Positions 35,701 through 44,183 of a stretch of DNA of 44,885 nucleotides are shown here, piece after piece. The position numbers were made by a program, and so were the translations under genes. The stretch lies in contig CAZUGH010000009.1 of assembly GCA_964619785.1 (NCBI GenBank), positions 1-44,885 on the forward strand. Direction: 5' to 3'. The first letter of the stretch is position 1. Each line of letters starts with the position of its first letter. A model generated the notes under the pieces. It was not told the DNA's origin. It searched no databases and saw only the letters and a list, made by a program, of their open reading frames with translations. Source of the DNA: CAZUGH01 sp964619785. GTDB taxonomy: Bacteria > Bacillota > Clostridia > Lachnospirales > Lachnospiraceae.

Positions 35701-36593
35701 ATGGCAACTCCTATCACCAATCAGGCAACCCTGACTTATAATTACGGAACAGAAAGTGGAAGTGCCCAGTCCAATATCGCAACCACGATGCTCCAGGGTC
35801 CCCTCACGCTTGCCAAGCATGTCCTCGAACCCACCTACCGTTTTCAGGACGAATTATCTTATACACTCATTGTAAAAAACACGAGTTCCATCGCCTTGTC
35901 AAATGTCAGCATTGTCGACAATCTAGGAACCTATCCCGTNNNNNNNNNNNNNNNNNNNNNNNNNNNNNNNNNNNNNNNNNNNNNNNNNNNNNNNNNNNNN
36001 NNNNNNNNNNNNNNNNNNNNNNNNNNNNNNNNNNNNNNNGTTCCATCGCCTTGTCAAATGTCAGCATTGTCGACAATCTAGGAACCTATCCCGTAGCAGG
36101 AACCACGAATGTAACTCCACTTGAATATGTCGGCCCAGCAAATCTGTATATTGATAATGTATTTTCCTCTGTTATTACACCGACCGTTTCAGCAGATAAT
36201 TCCTCTCTCACTTTTGTAATCAACAGTATCGCTGCCTTATCTGAGCTATTGATTCAATACAAGGTAAAAACAAATGAATATGCAGGCCTTGCGACTGGCT
36301 CAAGCATTCATAACACTGCCACTGCAACTGCGGATGGCATTACAACACCTGTTACCGCCGAAGCAACTACAACTGTAGAAGATTATGCCGAAATTCAAAT
36401 CAAGAAAGATATGTCACCAAATCCCGTTGTCAACGGAAGTTCCATCACCTATACGTTCCTAATCGAGAATTACGGCAACGATTACAACAGACCAGACAAC
36501 AGGTGTCACAACACTAAAGCCATCCTCACACACGGTTGTTGTTACAGGAAGAATCTAAGTACAAAACAAAGGAGCTGTTGCCCCATGACATGA
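35701..36593 (+). CDS. DUF11-type beta-sandwich surface protein, with artefactual gap and altered 3' end
   Basis: The start (MATPITNQATLTYNYG) has AAGGAGAA upstream. The protein has repeats of the DUF11 type: SYTLIVKNTSSIALSNVSIVDNLG and, later, SITYTFLIENYGN, each a 'y.i.v.N.g...l.nv.v.D' strand set. The bases 35885-35939 before the N run are repeated exactly at 36040-36094. Removing one copy joins the frame into a 245-residue protein. From 36480 the frame changes to unlikely residues (YNRPDNRCHN), while the +1 frame carries a sensible ending ITTDQTTGVTTLKPSSHTVV to TAA 36556-36558. No signal peptide is evident. Function unknown, probably structural or surface. Confidence 0.65.
35940..36039. 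other. Assembly gap with 55-base duplicated flanks
   Basis: The 55 bases at 35885-35939 equal those at 36040-36094 exactly. Dropping one copy and the Ns restores a single frame (738 bases, 246 codons). This is best read as unmerged contig ends sharing a k-mer of 55. Confidence 0.8.
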
Positions 36594-36614
36594 ATCATGG
36601 AGCAGCAACTCCTT
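36569..36614. terminator. Bidirectional terminator between DUF11 and Cys-rich genes
   Basis: AAGGAGCTGTTGC and CCATGA (36569-36587) pair with TCATGG and GCAGCAACTCCTT, ending about 36614. The stem is long with small bulges and lies between convergent genes. Confidence 0.7.
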
Positions 36615-36618
36615 CTAT

Positions 36619-37071
36619 TTAACAGAACAATCGAACTGCTTCTTTGAAATTCAATATCTGTGTTCTGCGAATTCCTCTTCCGAAAGTCGTGTAATAACGT
36701 TTATTCACATACTCAATCATATGAGGCAACTGTTCCCTACAATCTGGTTTGTCATAATACCTCGATACGACAACATATGTGTTTCTTCCCGTCTGATAAA
36801 GTTGCAAGCCAGCATACATTTCCCTGTGATGCTTCTTCATATGACGGTCAATGTCTTTCACTAGTGCGATGTAGCGCTCTCGTTCTCGACCCATAAATTG
36901 TACATAACTCACATCATATACATAATTACAACCGTCCGGGCACTTCGGCTTGGGTGGCGCAGGCTTACATTTTTCTAAGCGCTCCTCCTCATAACCTCGC
37001 ATCATCTGTCGCATCTCACAGGTAGGCTCTCCTGACTTACAGGAATTCTGCCACATATTACTACTATCCAT
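36619..37071 (-). CDS. Hypothetical Cys-rich N-terminal protein
   Basis: 150 residues, not recognised. The N-terminal third has several Cys (QNSCKSGEPTCEMRQ, LEKCKPAPPKPKCPDGCNY), possibly a metal site or disulphides. It is followed by a charged alpha/beta part with YVQFMGRERERYIALVKDIDRHMKKHH, TYVVVSRYYDKPDCREQ and a basic end YYTTFGRGIRRTQIL. There is no signal peptide or membrane segment. It sits alone between the DUF11 surface gene (convergent) and an NSS transporter (same strand, 63 bases upstream). Codon use and length support a real gene. Confidence 0.6.
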   Translation of the reverse strand: MDSSNMWQNSCKSGEPTCEMRQMMRGYEEERLEKCKPAPPKPKCPDGCNYVYDVSYVQFMGRERERYIALVKDIDRHMKKHHREMYAGLQLYQTGRNTYVVVSRYYDKPDCREQLPHMIEYVNKRYYTTFGRGIRRTQILNFKEAVRLFC

Positions 37072-37134
37072 GGAATCACTTCCTAAACATTCCTTCCGTT
37101 TATCTTATGAAGAAATCAGGAAAATGTGTTGCCG

Positions 37135-38670
37135 TTACTTAAATTCATCCCATGTTCTATCGTCTTCTACAAAACCCTTCTTCGCTTTCTTCTTACAAAT
37201 CAACTTAATAATAAATCCACTTGCAAAACAAAGTGCCATGATGAGCCATCCACCGATTAACTCTGCATAGAAGCCATACTCTGTATTGTAACGTCCACCA
37301 TTCTTAGCAAACAATGTGTACATATTCCAACAGAAGAAACCAAATAGTAACAATGGTGAGAGAAAACGTACAGAAGCGGTGAACCACCAACTTGGCATAC
37401 GGAATTTCTTCGTATTCGCATTGATTACTTCCACTACTTTATGAGGATCAAAAATCCATCCAACAACCAAACACTCCAAGATACCAATCACAATCATGCT
37501 GTACTGATTCGTCCAGTTATCCACGATATCTAACCAAGCAAGTCCAGCTCTAGTTACATAAAGCAGGGAAATGATAGCAGCCACCGTACAAACCTTAATT
37601 GTCGTCTTCTTGTGTGACAAGGAGAATTTATCCGCAATCGCGGTCGCAACACCCTCGATAATTGAGAATGCGGAATCTACCGCTAACGTAACCAGGCAGA
37701 GATAGAAGATAGCTCCGAAGATTGCATTGGCGACTCCGTTACCTGTCAGATTGACTATCGCAGTTGGATAAACCATAAATGCAGTACCGATACCCGATGT
37801 TGTCATGTCTCCTGTTGTCATACCACAACCATACATTGTCGTAAACATTACGATACCAGAGAGTACACTAACAGCCAAATCAGAGAATGCAATAATCAAT
37901 GTGTCAACTGCCACATTAGAATCACGATCTAAGAACGAACCGTAAGCAAACATAATCGCCATCATGATAGATAAGCTATAGAATACCTGCCCAACGGCAT
38001 CAATCCAGAGGGATGCATTCGCAAGCGCAGCCCAATCTGGAATAACAAACTTAGCAAAACCAGCCATGGCACCACTCATTGTAAATCCCTTGATTGCCAT
38101 GATAATCAAACATACAACGGGTGCAAATACAGTGAACTTAACTACTTTGCCCACACTACTAGCACCATTACGAATACAGAAATAAATCAACAGCCAGGCA
38201 ATCGCAACAAACAACAATAGAATTGGTGGAATGCCATATCCAGAAGTAACACCGGTTGTCTCAATCGTCTTCGTAAACAGGCTTCCCGCTGCTTCCGAAT
38301 TACCAGTCATACCTGCGAACTTGTAGCTGATACCAAACATCATAAGAACCCAGGCAAATACAACCGCATAATATGTTGCAATAACAAATGCATTGGTGGT
38401 TGCTGCCCATCCAACCCATTCACTCTTCTTGTTCATCGCGCGAAAGGAACCAGGGGCACCCTTTCTTACGTGACGTCCAATCGAAATCTCCATCATCAAA
38501 AGTGGTATCCCAAGTACCAGCAATGCAATGACATAGACAAACAAAAATGCTCCACCACCATACTTTGCTGCTAGTCCTGGGAAACGCCATGCGTTACCAA
38601 GTCCAACGGCAGAACCTACTGCTGCAAGAATAAATGTACTTCTCGAAGCCCAACTACCTCTTTTTTCCAT
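37135..38670 (-). CDS. Sodium-dependent transporter, NSS (SNF) family
   Basis: A 511-residue, 12-helix transporter of the neurotransmitter:sodium symporter family. The N-terminal WASRSTFILAAVGSAVGLGNAWRFPGLAAKYGGGAF is the classic Na+/substrate motif of TM1-TM2. TM6-TM8 segments (QVFYSLSIMMAIMFAYGSF, LVTLAVDSAFSIIEG) follow. It carries a C-terminal Lys-rich tail. Bacterial members import amino acids with Na+; the exact substrate is unknown. AGGAGGAGAA precedes the start. Confidence 0.92.
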   Translation of the reverse strand: MEKRGSWASRSTFILAAVGSAVGLGNAWRFPGLAAKYGGGAFLFVYVIALLVLGIPLLMMEISIGRHVRKGAPGSFRAMNKKSEWVGWAATTNAFVIATYYAVVFAWVLMMFGISYKFAGMTGNSEAAGSLFTKTIETTGVTSGYGIPPILLLFVAIAWLLIYFCIRNGASSVGKVVKFTVFAPVVCLIIMAIKGFTMSGAMAGFAKFVIPDWAALANASLWIDAVGQVFYSLSIMMAIMFAYGSFLDRDSNVAVDTLIIAFSDLAVSVLSGIVMFTTMYGCGMTTGDMTTSGIGTAFMVYPTAIVNLTGNGVANAIFGAIFYLCLVTLAVDSAFSIIEGVATAIADKFSLSHKKTTIKVCTVAAIISLLYVTRAGLAWLDIVDNWTNQYSMIVIGILECLVVGWIFDPHKVVEVINANTKKFRMPSWWFTASVRFLSPLLLFGFFCWNMYTLFAKNGGRYNTEYGFYAELIGGWLIMALCFASGFIIKLICKKKAKKGFVEDDRTWDEFK

Positions 38671-38721
38671 AACAACTTCTCCTCCTAGTATGGGTATTAA
38701 CCCTTTTTAATAATAAGCAAT

Positions 38722-38750
38722 ATTATACCACAAGAACTTTATTTGATAAA
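38722..38750 (-). promoter_or_regulatory. Probable promoter of the NSS transporter
   Basis: Minus strand TGGTATAAT (38730-38722) gives a perfect -10 with a TG two bases before it. A weak -35 TTTATC (38750-38745) is 17 bases away. Confidence 0.5.
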
Positions 38751-38767
38751 CTTTTTTCTAAGAAAAT

Positions 38768-41341
38768 TTATAGATAATCCTTACGAAGATTTTCCTCCAT
38801 CTCCTTTATCTCACGTTCTAACTCCCTAGATGACATAAGCAGGCAACCTGCACCACGAATGATTACCTGTTCTAGGGCATCCGAAGTGGCAACGGTGACG
38901 CGATACTTCTGCCCATGATTGTGTGCGAATTTCTCAATATATTGGTCCGCCGTCTCCGCTTCCTTCGTATAAACAACGTGAATATTGTGATAATCATAGA
39001 CCTCTGTTGTGTGCCCTTTGACACGATACGCATCGAAAACCAGGATGAGATTGCATTTTCTCATTCCTTGATAATTGCAAAGGATGTCCATCAATCTTCC
39101 TCGCGCACCCTCCATATTGTCCTTCGCTAGCTCGCTTAATTCCGGCCAGGAAAATACAATATTGTAGCCATCTACTAAGAGATACTCTTCTCTCGAAACC
39201 ATCTTCGTCCCTTTATAGGTCGTTGCCGGAATCGTCTTCTTTTGCTTCCTTCTGGCAATCCCTTTATGTGGGGTGAAACCACTTTTCTGATTGGCATAGT
39301 ATGTCCGATTCAAAATCGCATCAATCTCTTCTGTTCCAATTGACTCATCACGCACCGACTTTGCTACAGAGGCCGGATTGGTCTCTTCTAACTCTTGCTC
39401 CTTTAACACCTGTTCGGTATGCATGTAATCTTTCACCTGATCCCATGGCACGACAAACCCAGCACCATGCGCGCAAAATACCGACCCCGTCGGGTTGAGA
39501 AGATCTGCTTCTGGATCATAACCAATCTGCTCGATTACCTCTTCCTGGTTATGGCAAGGGCCATAGCCTTTTACATTACAATACAGATGTCCCTGACCTT
39601 TCGTATACGACATCATCTCCTGTTGATATAGGTTCATACATGCCACAGGCGCATTGCCAGTCAATATCGTCATGTCCCCTTCTTGGTAAGGAGCCCCGAA
39701 GGTACCTTTCATTTTCTCAACATCCATCATCGCACGCCCAACACTCGCCTCAGGAAGTTCCATACGAAATTCATAATATGGTTCAAGAAGAATTGACTTT
39801 GCTTGCCTCAGTCCCTGCCTCAAAGCACGATAAGTCGCCTGTCTAAAATCGCCACCTTCTGTGTGCTTTAAGTGTGCGCGTCCATTTACAATCGTTATCC
39901 TCATATCCGTAATAACAGAACCCGTCAGCACACCACGATGCTCACGTTCCATCAAATGAGTCAGAATCAATCTCTGCCAGTTCTTCGCAAGGATATCCTC
40001 ACTACAATCGGTCGCAAATTCAAGTCCACTCCCTGGCTCTCCCGGCTCCATCAATAGATGAACCTCCGCATAGTGACGCAATGGTTCAAAATGCCCCACA
40101 CCTTCTACCGTATTTGCAATCGTCTCCTTATAGACGATATTACCTGAACCAAACGTTACATTCACGTGATATCGTTCCCAGATGAGCCGCTCAAGAATCT
40201 CAATCTGAACCTGCCCCATAATCTGAGCCTTCAATTCCTGAAGTTCCACATTCCATTCGATGTGGAGCTCTGGCTCCTCTTCTTCAAGCTGACGCAGCAT
40301 CGGCAGCATCTGTGCTGGGTCACAATCATCTGGCAGCTGAATCTGATAGACCAATACAGGTTCTAGAATTGGCAGTGCCACTTCCGTCTCATAGCCTAGG
40401 CCTTCACCCGGAAAAGTCCGTGTCAGACCAGTCAAGGCACATATTGTCCCCGCTTCCACCATTTGCCTCGTCTCGTAACTCTCACCTGAGTAGATTCGTA
40501 TCTCATTGACCTTCTCTTTCCATTCTTCTTCCTCTCGGTCTTCCCCTTCTAACAACGTCTTGACTGCGAGGCTTCCACCTGTAATCTTACAATGCGTCAG
40601 CCGATTGCCCTGGTCATCTCTTGTAATTTTAAATATTCTAGCGCCAAACTCATCCGAATAATGTGGCATGCATGTATAATCTTGCAATCCACAAATCAGT
40701 TCCTCGACACCTTCCACTTTAAGTGCTGAGCCAAAAAAGCAAGGGTACACCTTCTGCTCTTGAATCAGACGTTGAATAGATTCCACCGGGAGTCTCTCTG
40801 TAGAAAGCAGGGTTTCCATCGCTTCCTCATCATTCACCGCCACATCTTCGAGAAATTCCTGCGAATCTGTCTGTGAAAAATCGACGCAGCCACCACCTAA
40901 CTTCTCCTTTAATTCTTCCATCAATCGCACTTGGTCTGTCTCTGGCTGATCCATTTTATTTACAAAAAGGAACGTAGGAATCTGATATTGCCTCGTCAGA
41001 CGCCACAATGTCCTCGTGTGTCCTTGAACACCATCCGCACCACTGATTACCAAAATTGCATAATCAAGCACTTGCAACGTTCTCTCCATCTCCGGCGAGA
41101 AATCCACATGACCCGGCGTATCTAACAACGTAACCGTTGTATCTTTAAAGTCAAGCAATGCCTGCTTCGAAAAGATGGTGATACCACGGTCTCGCTCCAT
41201 CGGATTGGTATCAAGAAATGCATCCTTTTTATCGACCCGCCCCACCTTATCAATCTGTCCATTGGTAAAAAGCAGGCTCTCCGACAATGTCGTCTTCCCA
41301 GCATCTACATGCGCTAGTATCCCTATGGTTAACTGTCTCAT
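38768..41341 (-). CDS. TetM/EF-G-like translational GTPase fused to a Rae1/YacP-like NYN nuclease
   Basis: 857 residues from ATG 41341; a TTG at 41350 overlapping the capA stop is an alternative start. Residues 1-~650 are a TetM/EF-G-like GTPase: G1 AHVDAGKTT (10-18), RDRGITIF, DTPGHVDF (74-), NKMD (128-131), GSAL, then domains II-V ending in a VFCAHGAGFVVPWDQ segment as in ribosomal-protection-like proteins. After a basic linker, residues 719-857 (38771-39187) are an NYN nuclease closely like B. subtilis YacP/Rae1: LLVDGYNIVFSWPEL, VFDAYRVKG, YTKEAETADQYIEK, VATSDALEQ, with acidic residues at 724, 770, 797, 799 and 821 preserved. Rae1 cleaves mRNA in the ribosomal A site. I infer a ribosome-recruited cleavage or rescue factor rather than a drug-resistance protein. 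It follows capA with coupled translation. Confidence 0.88.
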   Translation of the reverse strand: MRQLTIGILAHVDAGKTTLSESLLFTNGQIDKVGRVDKKDAFLDTNPMERDRGITIFSKQALLDFKDTTVTLLDTPGHVDFSPEMERTLQVLDYAILVISGADGVQGHTRTLWRLTRQYQIPTFLFVNKMDQPETDQVRLMEELKEKLGGGCVDFSQTDSQEFLEDVAVNDEEAMETLLSTERLPVESIQRLIQEQKVYPCFFGSALKVEGVEELICGLQDYTCMPHYSDEFGARIFKITRDDQGNRLTHCKITGGSLAVKTLLEGEDREEEEWKEKVNEIRIYSGESYETRQMVEAGTICALTGLTRTFPGEGLGYETEVALPILEPVLVYQIQLPDDCDPAQMLPMLRQLEEEEPELHIEWNVELQELKAQIMGQVQIEILERLIWERYHVNVTFGSGNIVYKETIANTVEGVGHFEPLRHYAEVHLLMEPGEPGSGLEFATDCSEDILAKNWQRLILTHLMEREHRGVLTGSVITDMRITIVNGRAHLKHTEGGDFRQATYRALRQGLRQAKSILLEPYYEFRMELPEASVGRAMMDVEKMKGTFGAPYQEGDMTILTGNAPVACMNLYQQEMMSYTKGQGHLYCNVKGYGPCHNQEEVIEQIGYDPEADLLNPTGSVFCAHGAGFVVPWDQVKDYMHTEQVLKEQELEETNPASVAKSVRDESIGTEEIDAILNRTYYANQKSGFTPHKGIARRKQKKTIPATTYKGTKMVSREEYLLVDGYNIVFSWPELSELAKDNMEGARGRLMDILCNYQGMRKCNLILVFDAYRVKGHTTEVYDYHNIHVVYTKEAETADQYIEKFAHNHGQKYRVTVATSDALEQVIIRGAGCLLMSSRELEREIKEMEENLRKDYL

Positions 41342-41346
41342 ATATT

Positions 41347-42363
41347 TCAACTCGCTCTCATTTTCCCTTTGCTATCAATCGTTACTCCGGTCTTATCAGA
41401 ATAGTGATTCAATCTCTTGATGATTCGCTGCTTCTGTTTCCCCTGGCTAATCACCGGCTGATAATTATTAATTCCGTCCGAGCCACTGATGCGCACGGGA
41501 ATCACCGTTGGTGCCTTGCGACTAACCTTACCCTTTTTCATCGAAAATGTCATCTGAAACATGAACGCATCCTTATCTGGTGGATTCGTATTGCCGCCGA
41601 AGCAGAAATTTCCCAGACTGTAGAGAATGTATTTTCCCTTATAGCTCTCGATTCCCTGCATCACATGTGGGTGGTGACCAATCACCACATCCGCTCCCAG
41701 ATTGATTGCCGTATGTCCCAAAGTTTTCTGAATGGGTTGCAAATCCTGCGTATACTCAATTCCCGAATGCATACTCACAATGATAACATCTGGTTTCTTC
41801 TTCTTCACCTGCTTCATCGCATTCACCAATGTCGCTACCGGGCGATACCCCACCTCGATACTCGAAATTGACACCAGTCCAACACGAAATCCATTGACCT
41901 TGCGAATCGCCGTACTCGTTTCAGTTGTATAAGCAATCTTCGCTTTCTTGAGAAGTGCCATTGTATCGCTTCGACTCACTGCACCATAATCACTACTGTG
42001 GTTATTCGACAACGACACCGCTTCCACCGAACCCTTCTTTAAAATATTGATATAAGATGGTTTGCCACGGAATGCCCACTTCTTGCTAGCCCTTGTCCCA
42101 CGATTGCTCAACGTCCCTTCAAAGTTCACCAGAGTCAGGTCATCCTTGCCAAACACCTTCTGAACTTTTTTCAGAAAATACGCTGCTCCTTTTTTGCTAT
42201 ACACCGTCGGCAGGCTTACACTCGTCGGTTGCGCAATATCCTTTGCCAACGTACAATCTCCAGCTGCGCTGAGTGTGAAGCTTTTTGTCTTGCACTCACA
42301 GGAAAATGGAATCAGCATAGAGACACATAAACATATCATACATAATAAAATTTTCTTCTTCAT
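41347..42363 (-). CDS. CapA family (poly-gamma-glutamate synthesis-type) protein
   Basis: 338 residues with an N-terminal signal/anchor (KKKILLCMICLCVSMLIPFSC) and a metallophosphatase-like fold: LSAAGDCTLAKD, TLVNFEGTLS, VSLSNNHSSDYG, VSMHSGIEY, GHHPHVMQGIESYKGKYILYSLGNF. CapA/PgsA proteins are associated with capsule export or attachment, but most family members are of unknown role. Here GIEY replaces the usual W-G-x-E near the active centre. It has a good promoter and a GGAG site. The stop overlaps a possible TTG start of the GTPase-nuclease gene, so the pair is one transcription unit. Confidence 0.85.
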   Translation of the reverse strand: MKKKILLCMICLCVSMLIPFSCECKTKSFTLSAAGDCTLAKDIAQPTSVSLPTVYSKKGAAYFLKKVQKVFGKDDLTLVNFEGTLSNRGTRASKKWAFRGKPSYINILKKGSVEAVSLSNNHSSDYGAVSRSDTMALLKKAKIAYTTETSTAIRKVNGFRVGLVSISSIEVGYRPVATLVNAMKQVKKKKPDVIIVSMHSGIEYTQDLQPIQKTLGHTAINLGADVVIGHHPHVMQGIESYKGKYILYSLGNFCFGGNTNPPDKDAFMFQMTFSMKKGKVSRKAPTVIPVRISGSDGINNYQPVISQGKQKQRIIKRLNHYSDKTGVTIDSKGKMRAS

Positions 42364-42393
42364 AGGCTCCTCAATTCACAATTTATTACTTCA

Positions 42394-42422
42394 AATATAC
42401 TATGACAAGGCATGAAAAGCAA
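42394..42422 (-). promoter_or_regulatory. Promoter of capA
   Basis: Minus strand TTGCTT (42422-42417), 17 bases, TATATT (42399-42394). The -35 lies in the first of two AAAAGCAATAT repeats. Confidence 0.5.
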
Positions 42423-42485
42423 TATTTACGCTGTAAAAAGCAATATCTGACAAGTTTTCAAGCAGAAAGAGCAAATTTTGACAAG
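42403..42485. repeat. Short direct repeats in the capA-GH43 divergent region
   Basis: TGACAAG occurs at 42403-42409, 42448-42454 and 42479-42485. AAAAGCAATAT occurs at 42415-42425 and 42436-42446, a 21-base period or two helix turns. This divergent promoter space could hold a regulator, but no family is recognisable. I see no clean -35/-10 pair for GH43; its Shine-Dalgarno is AAAAGGAG. Confidence 0.45.
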
Positions 42486-42547
42486 CGTTTTGATTCAGAT
42501 TTTGGTAAGATGAAGATAATTAAAAATTCTCAAAAGGAGCGACAATT

Positions 42548-43525
42548 ATGAATTCGAATCAAAACAAACCTTTAGTAACTCATATTTTTACTGCTGATCC
42601 ATCTGCTCACGTATTTGATGGCAAGATTTACGTTTATCCATCTCATGACCTTCCACACGATTGTGAAGATAATGACAATGGTGATCAGTACAATATGGAG
42701 GATTACCACATTTTATCGATGGACAGCATCGACGCACCATGTGTTGACAACGGTGAAGCATTACACATGAAGGATGTTCCATGGGTAAGCAAGCAGATGT
42801 GGGCACCAGATGCATGCGAAAAAGATGGTAAGTACTACCTCATTTTCCCTGCAAGAGATAAAGATGGCATCTTCCGTTTAGGTATGGCTGTTAGTGATAG
42901 TCCTGTTGGACCTTTCAAGCCAGAACCTAACTATATTCCAGGAAGTTTTAGTATCGACCCAGCCATTTTCACAGACGAAGACGGCAGAGCTTATACATAC
43001 TTTGGTGGTCTGTGGGGCGGACAGCTTGAGAAGTGGCAGACTGGCGAATTTATCGAAGACGCTGAAGGTCCAGCACTTGATGCACCAGCATTAGGACCAT
43101 ACATGGCTGAGATGAGCGACGACCGTTTAACATTTAAGACAGAGCCAAAAGAGATGAAGATTATCGACGAAGATGGCAACCCTATCTTGGCTGGTGACGA
43201 AGAGAGAAGATATTTCGAAGGACCTTGGATGCACAAATACAATGGCAACTACTACCTTTCCTATTCAACCGGAACAACACACTATCTTGCTTATGCAATG
43301 AGCAAGAGTCCAGAAGGACCTTTCACATATAAAGGAAAGATTCTTGAGCCAGTTATCGGTTGGACAACACATCATTCCATCGTTGAATTTGAAGGAAAAT
43401 GGTATCTGTTCTACCACGATTGTGAACTTTCTAATGGTGTTAATCACAAACGTTGTGTTAAGTTCTGTGAGCTTACATACAACGAAGATGGAACCATTCA
43501 GACAATCACACCTTATCAAGATTAA
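42548..43525 (+). CDS. Glycoside hydrolase family 43 (arabinofuranosidase/xylosidase type), intracellular
   Basis: A 325-residue five-bladed beta-propeller hydrolase. The GH43 triad is visible: Asp in TADPSAHVFDGKIYVYPSHD (base), Asp in FSIDPAIFTDEDGRAY (pKa modulator) and Glu in RRYFEGPWMHKYNGNYYL (acid). QMWAPDACEKDGKYYLIFPARD and WTTHHSIVEFEGKWYLFYHD are also typical. There is no signal peptide, so it would act on imported xylo- or arabino-oligosaccharides. AAAGGAG precedes the start and a strong terminator follows, so it is a single-gene unit. Precise substrate is not inferable. Confidence 0.92.
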   Translation: MNSNQNKPLVTHIFTADPSAHVFDGKIYVYPSHDLPHDCEDNDNGDQYNMEDYHILSMDSIDAPCVDNGEALHMKDVPWVSKQMWAPDACEKDGKYYLIFPARDKDGIFRLGMAVSDSPVGPFKPEPNYIPGSFSIDPAIFTDEDGRAYTYFGGLWGGQLEKWQTGEFIEDAEGPALDAPALGPYMAEMSDDRLTFKTEPKEMKIIDEDGNPILAGDEERRYFEGPWMHKYNGNYYLSYSTGTTHYLAYAMSKSPEGPFTYKGKILEPVIGWTTHHSIVEFEGKWYLFYHDCELSNGVNHKRCVKFCELTYNEDGTIQTITPYQD

Positions 43526-43544
43526 TACATCAATATGAAAAAGT

Positions 43545-43602
43545 AAAACTCCAGATGTTAGAGAGCCTTCTTAACGCTTCCCTAACATCTGGAGTTTTTT
43601 TT
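43545..43602 (+). terminator. Strong terminator after GH43
   Basis: AACTCCAGATGTTAG (43547-43561) pairs with CTAACATCTGGAGTT (43582-43596), followed by a run of T to 43602. Confidence 0.85.
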
Positions 43603-43682
43603 GCGAAAGTTGCTGCAAACAACGTTCATGAAAATTTAGGAGTTGTATTTATCTGAAACGATACCCTGAATATCGTAACATT

Positions 43683-44183
43683 CTATAAGGGGTTGTAGCG
43701 GCGAATTACATCTTCCATCCTAGTTCCACCAGAAATCATCTGAAAGATTGCCTCTTGTGCCAATTCAAATTCTCGAAACATCTGTCGTTTCTCCTTTAGA
43801 TTCCCATATACCTTCCAATATCCTGCCGCCAAGCAATTCTCCCCTGCATTGTGGATAAATCCTTCTACGTCCTCAATGGGATAACCTAATAGTAATCCCA
43901 TCTCGTGTGGGAAATGCTGCTTTGTCTCTAGATAGTACTGATAGCGTCTTCTGAATTCGGGTAAAATGTCTCCCAGGCAAACAGATGAATATCCCATCTG
44001 TTCAAGCAGTCTCTGCGATTCTCTCTGTTTCATATAGGATGCAAGGGGCTCCTTGCGATACAAGAGAATGATAGTTCGCTCCACATTCACTTGTAATACG
44101 TATGCCGAGATTCCTGTACCCTGAAGAATATAATTCATGTATGCAAGCCGCGATTCGTAGTAGCTCATCAGAGGATTTTCCAT
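43683..44183 (-). CDS. DUF3793 family protein, N-terminus apparently missing
   Basis: 166 residues. The family body is clear: LQVNVERTIILLYRKEPLASYM, then the DUF3793 signature FPHEMGLLLGYPIEDVEGFIHN and CLAAGYWKVYG. Relatives usually begin with a further ~30 residues including a PxLAGIK-like segment, which is absent. The only upstream ATG (44183) has no Shine-Dalgarno and lies inside the P-type ATPase frame. I think the 5' end was lost at a junction near 44120-44135. The family's function is unknown; it is often near metal or iron genes in Clostridia, which fits this neighbour. Confidence 0.7.
   Translation of the reverse strand: MENPLMSYYESRLAYMNYILQGTGISAYVLQVNVERTIILLYRKEPLASYMKQRESQRLLEQMGYSSVCLGDILPEFRRRYQYYLETKQHFPHEMGLLLGYPIEDVEGFIHNAGENCLAAGYWKVYGNLKEKRQMFREFELAQEAIFQMISGGTRMEDVIRRYNPL

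Noticed and set aside
38768..41341. Tetracycline-resistance gene (tetM/tetO/tetW)
   Set aside because: The GTPase motifs are shared, but the sequence diverges widely from true Tet proteins and ends in a nuclease domain. No mobile element or transfer gene is near. I treat it as a housekeeping or stress factor.
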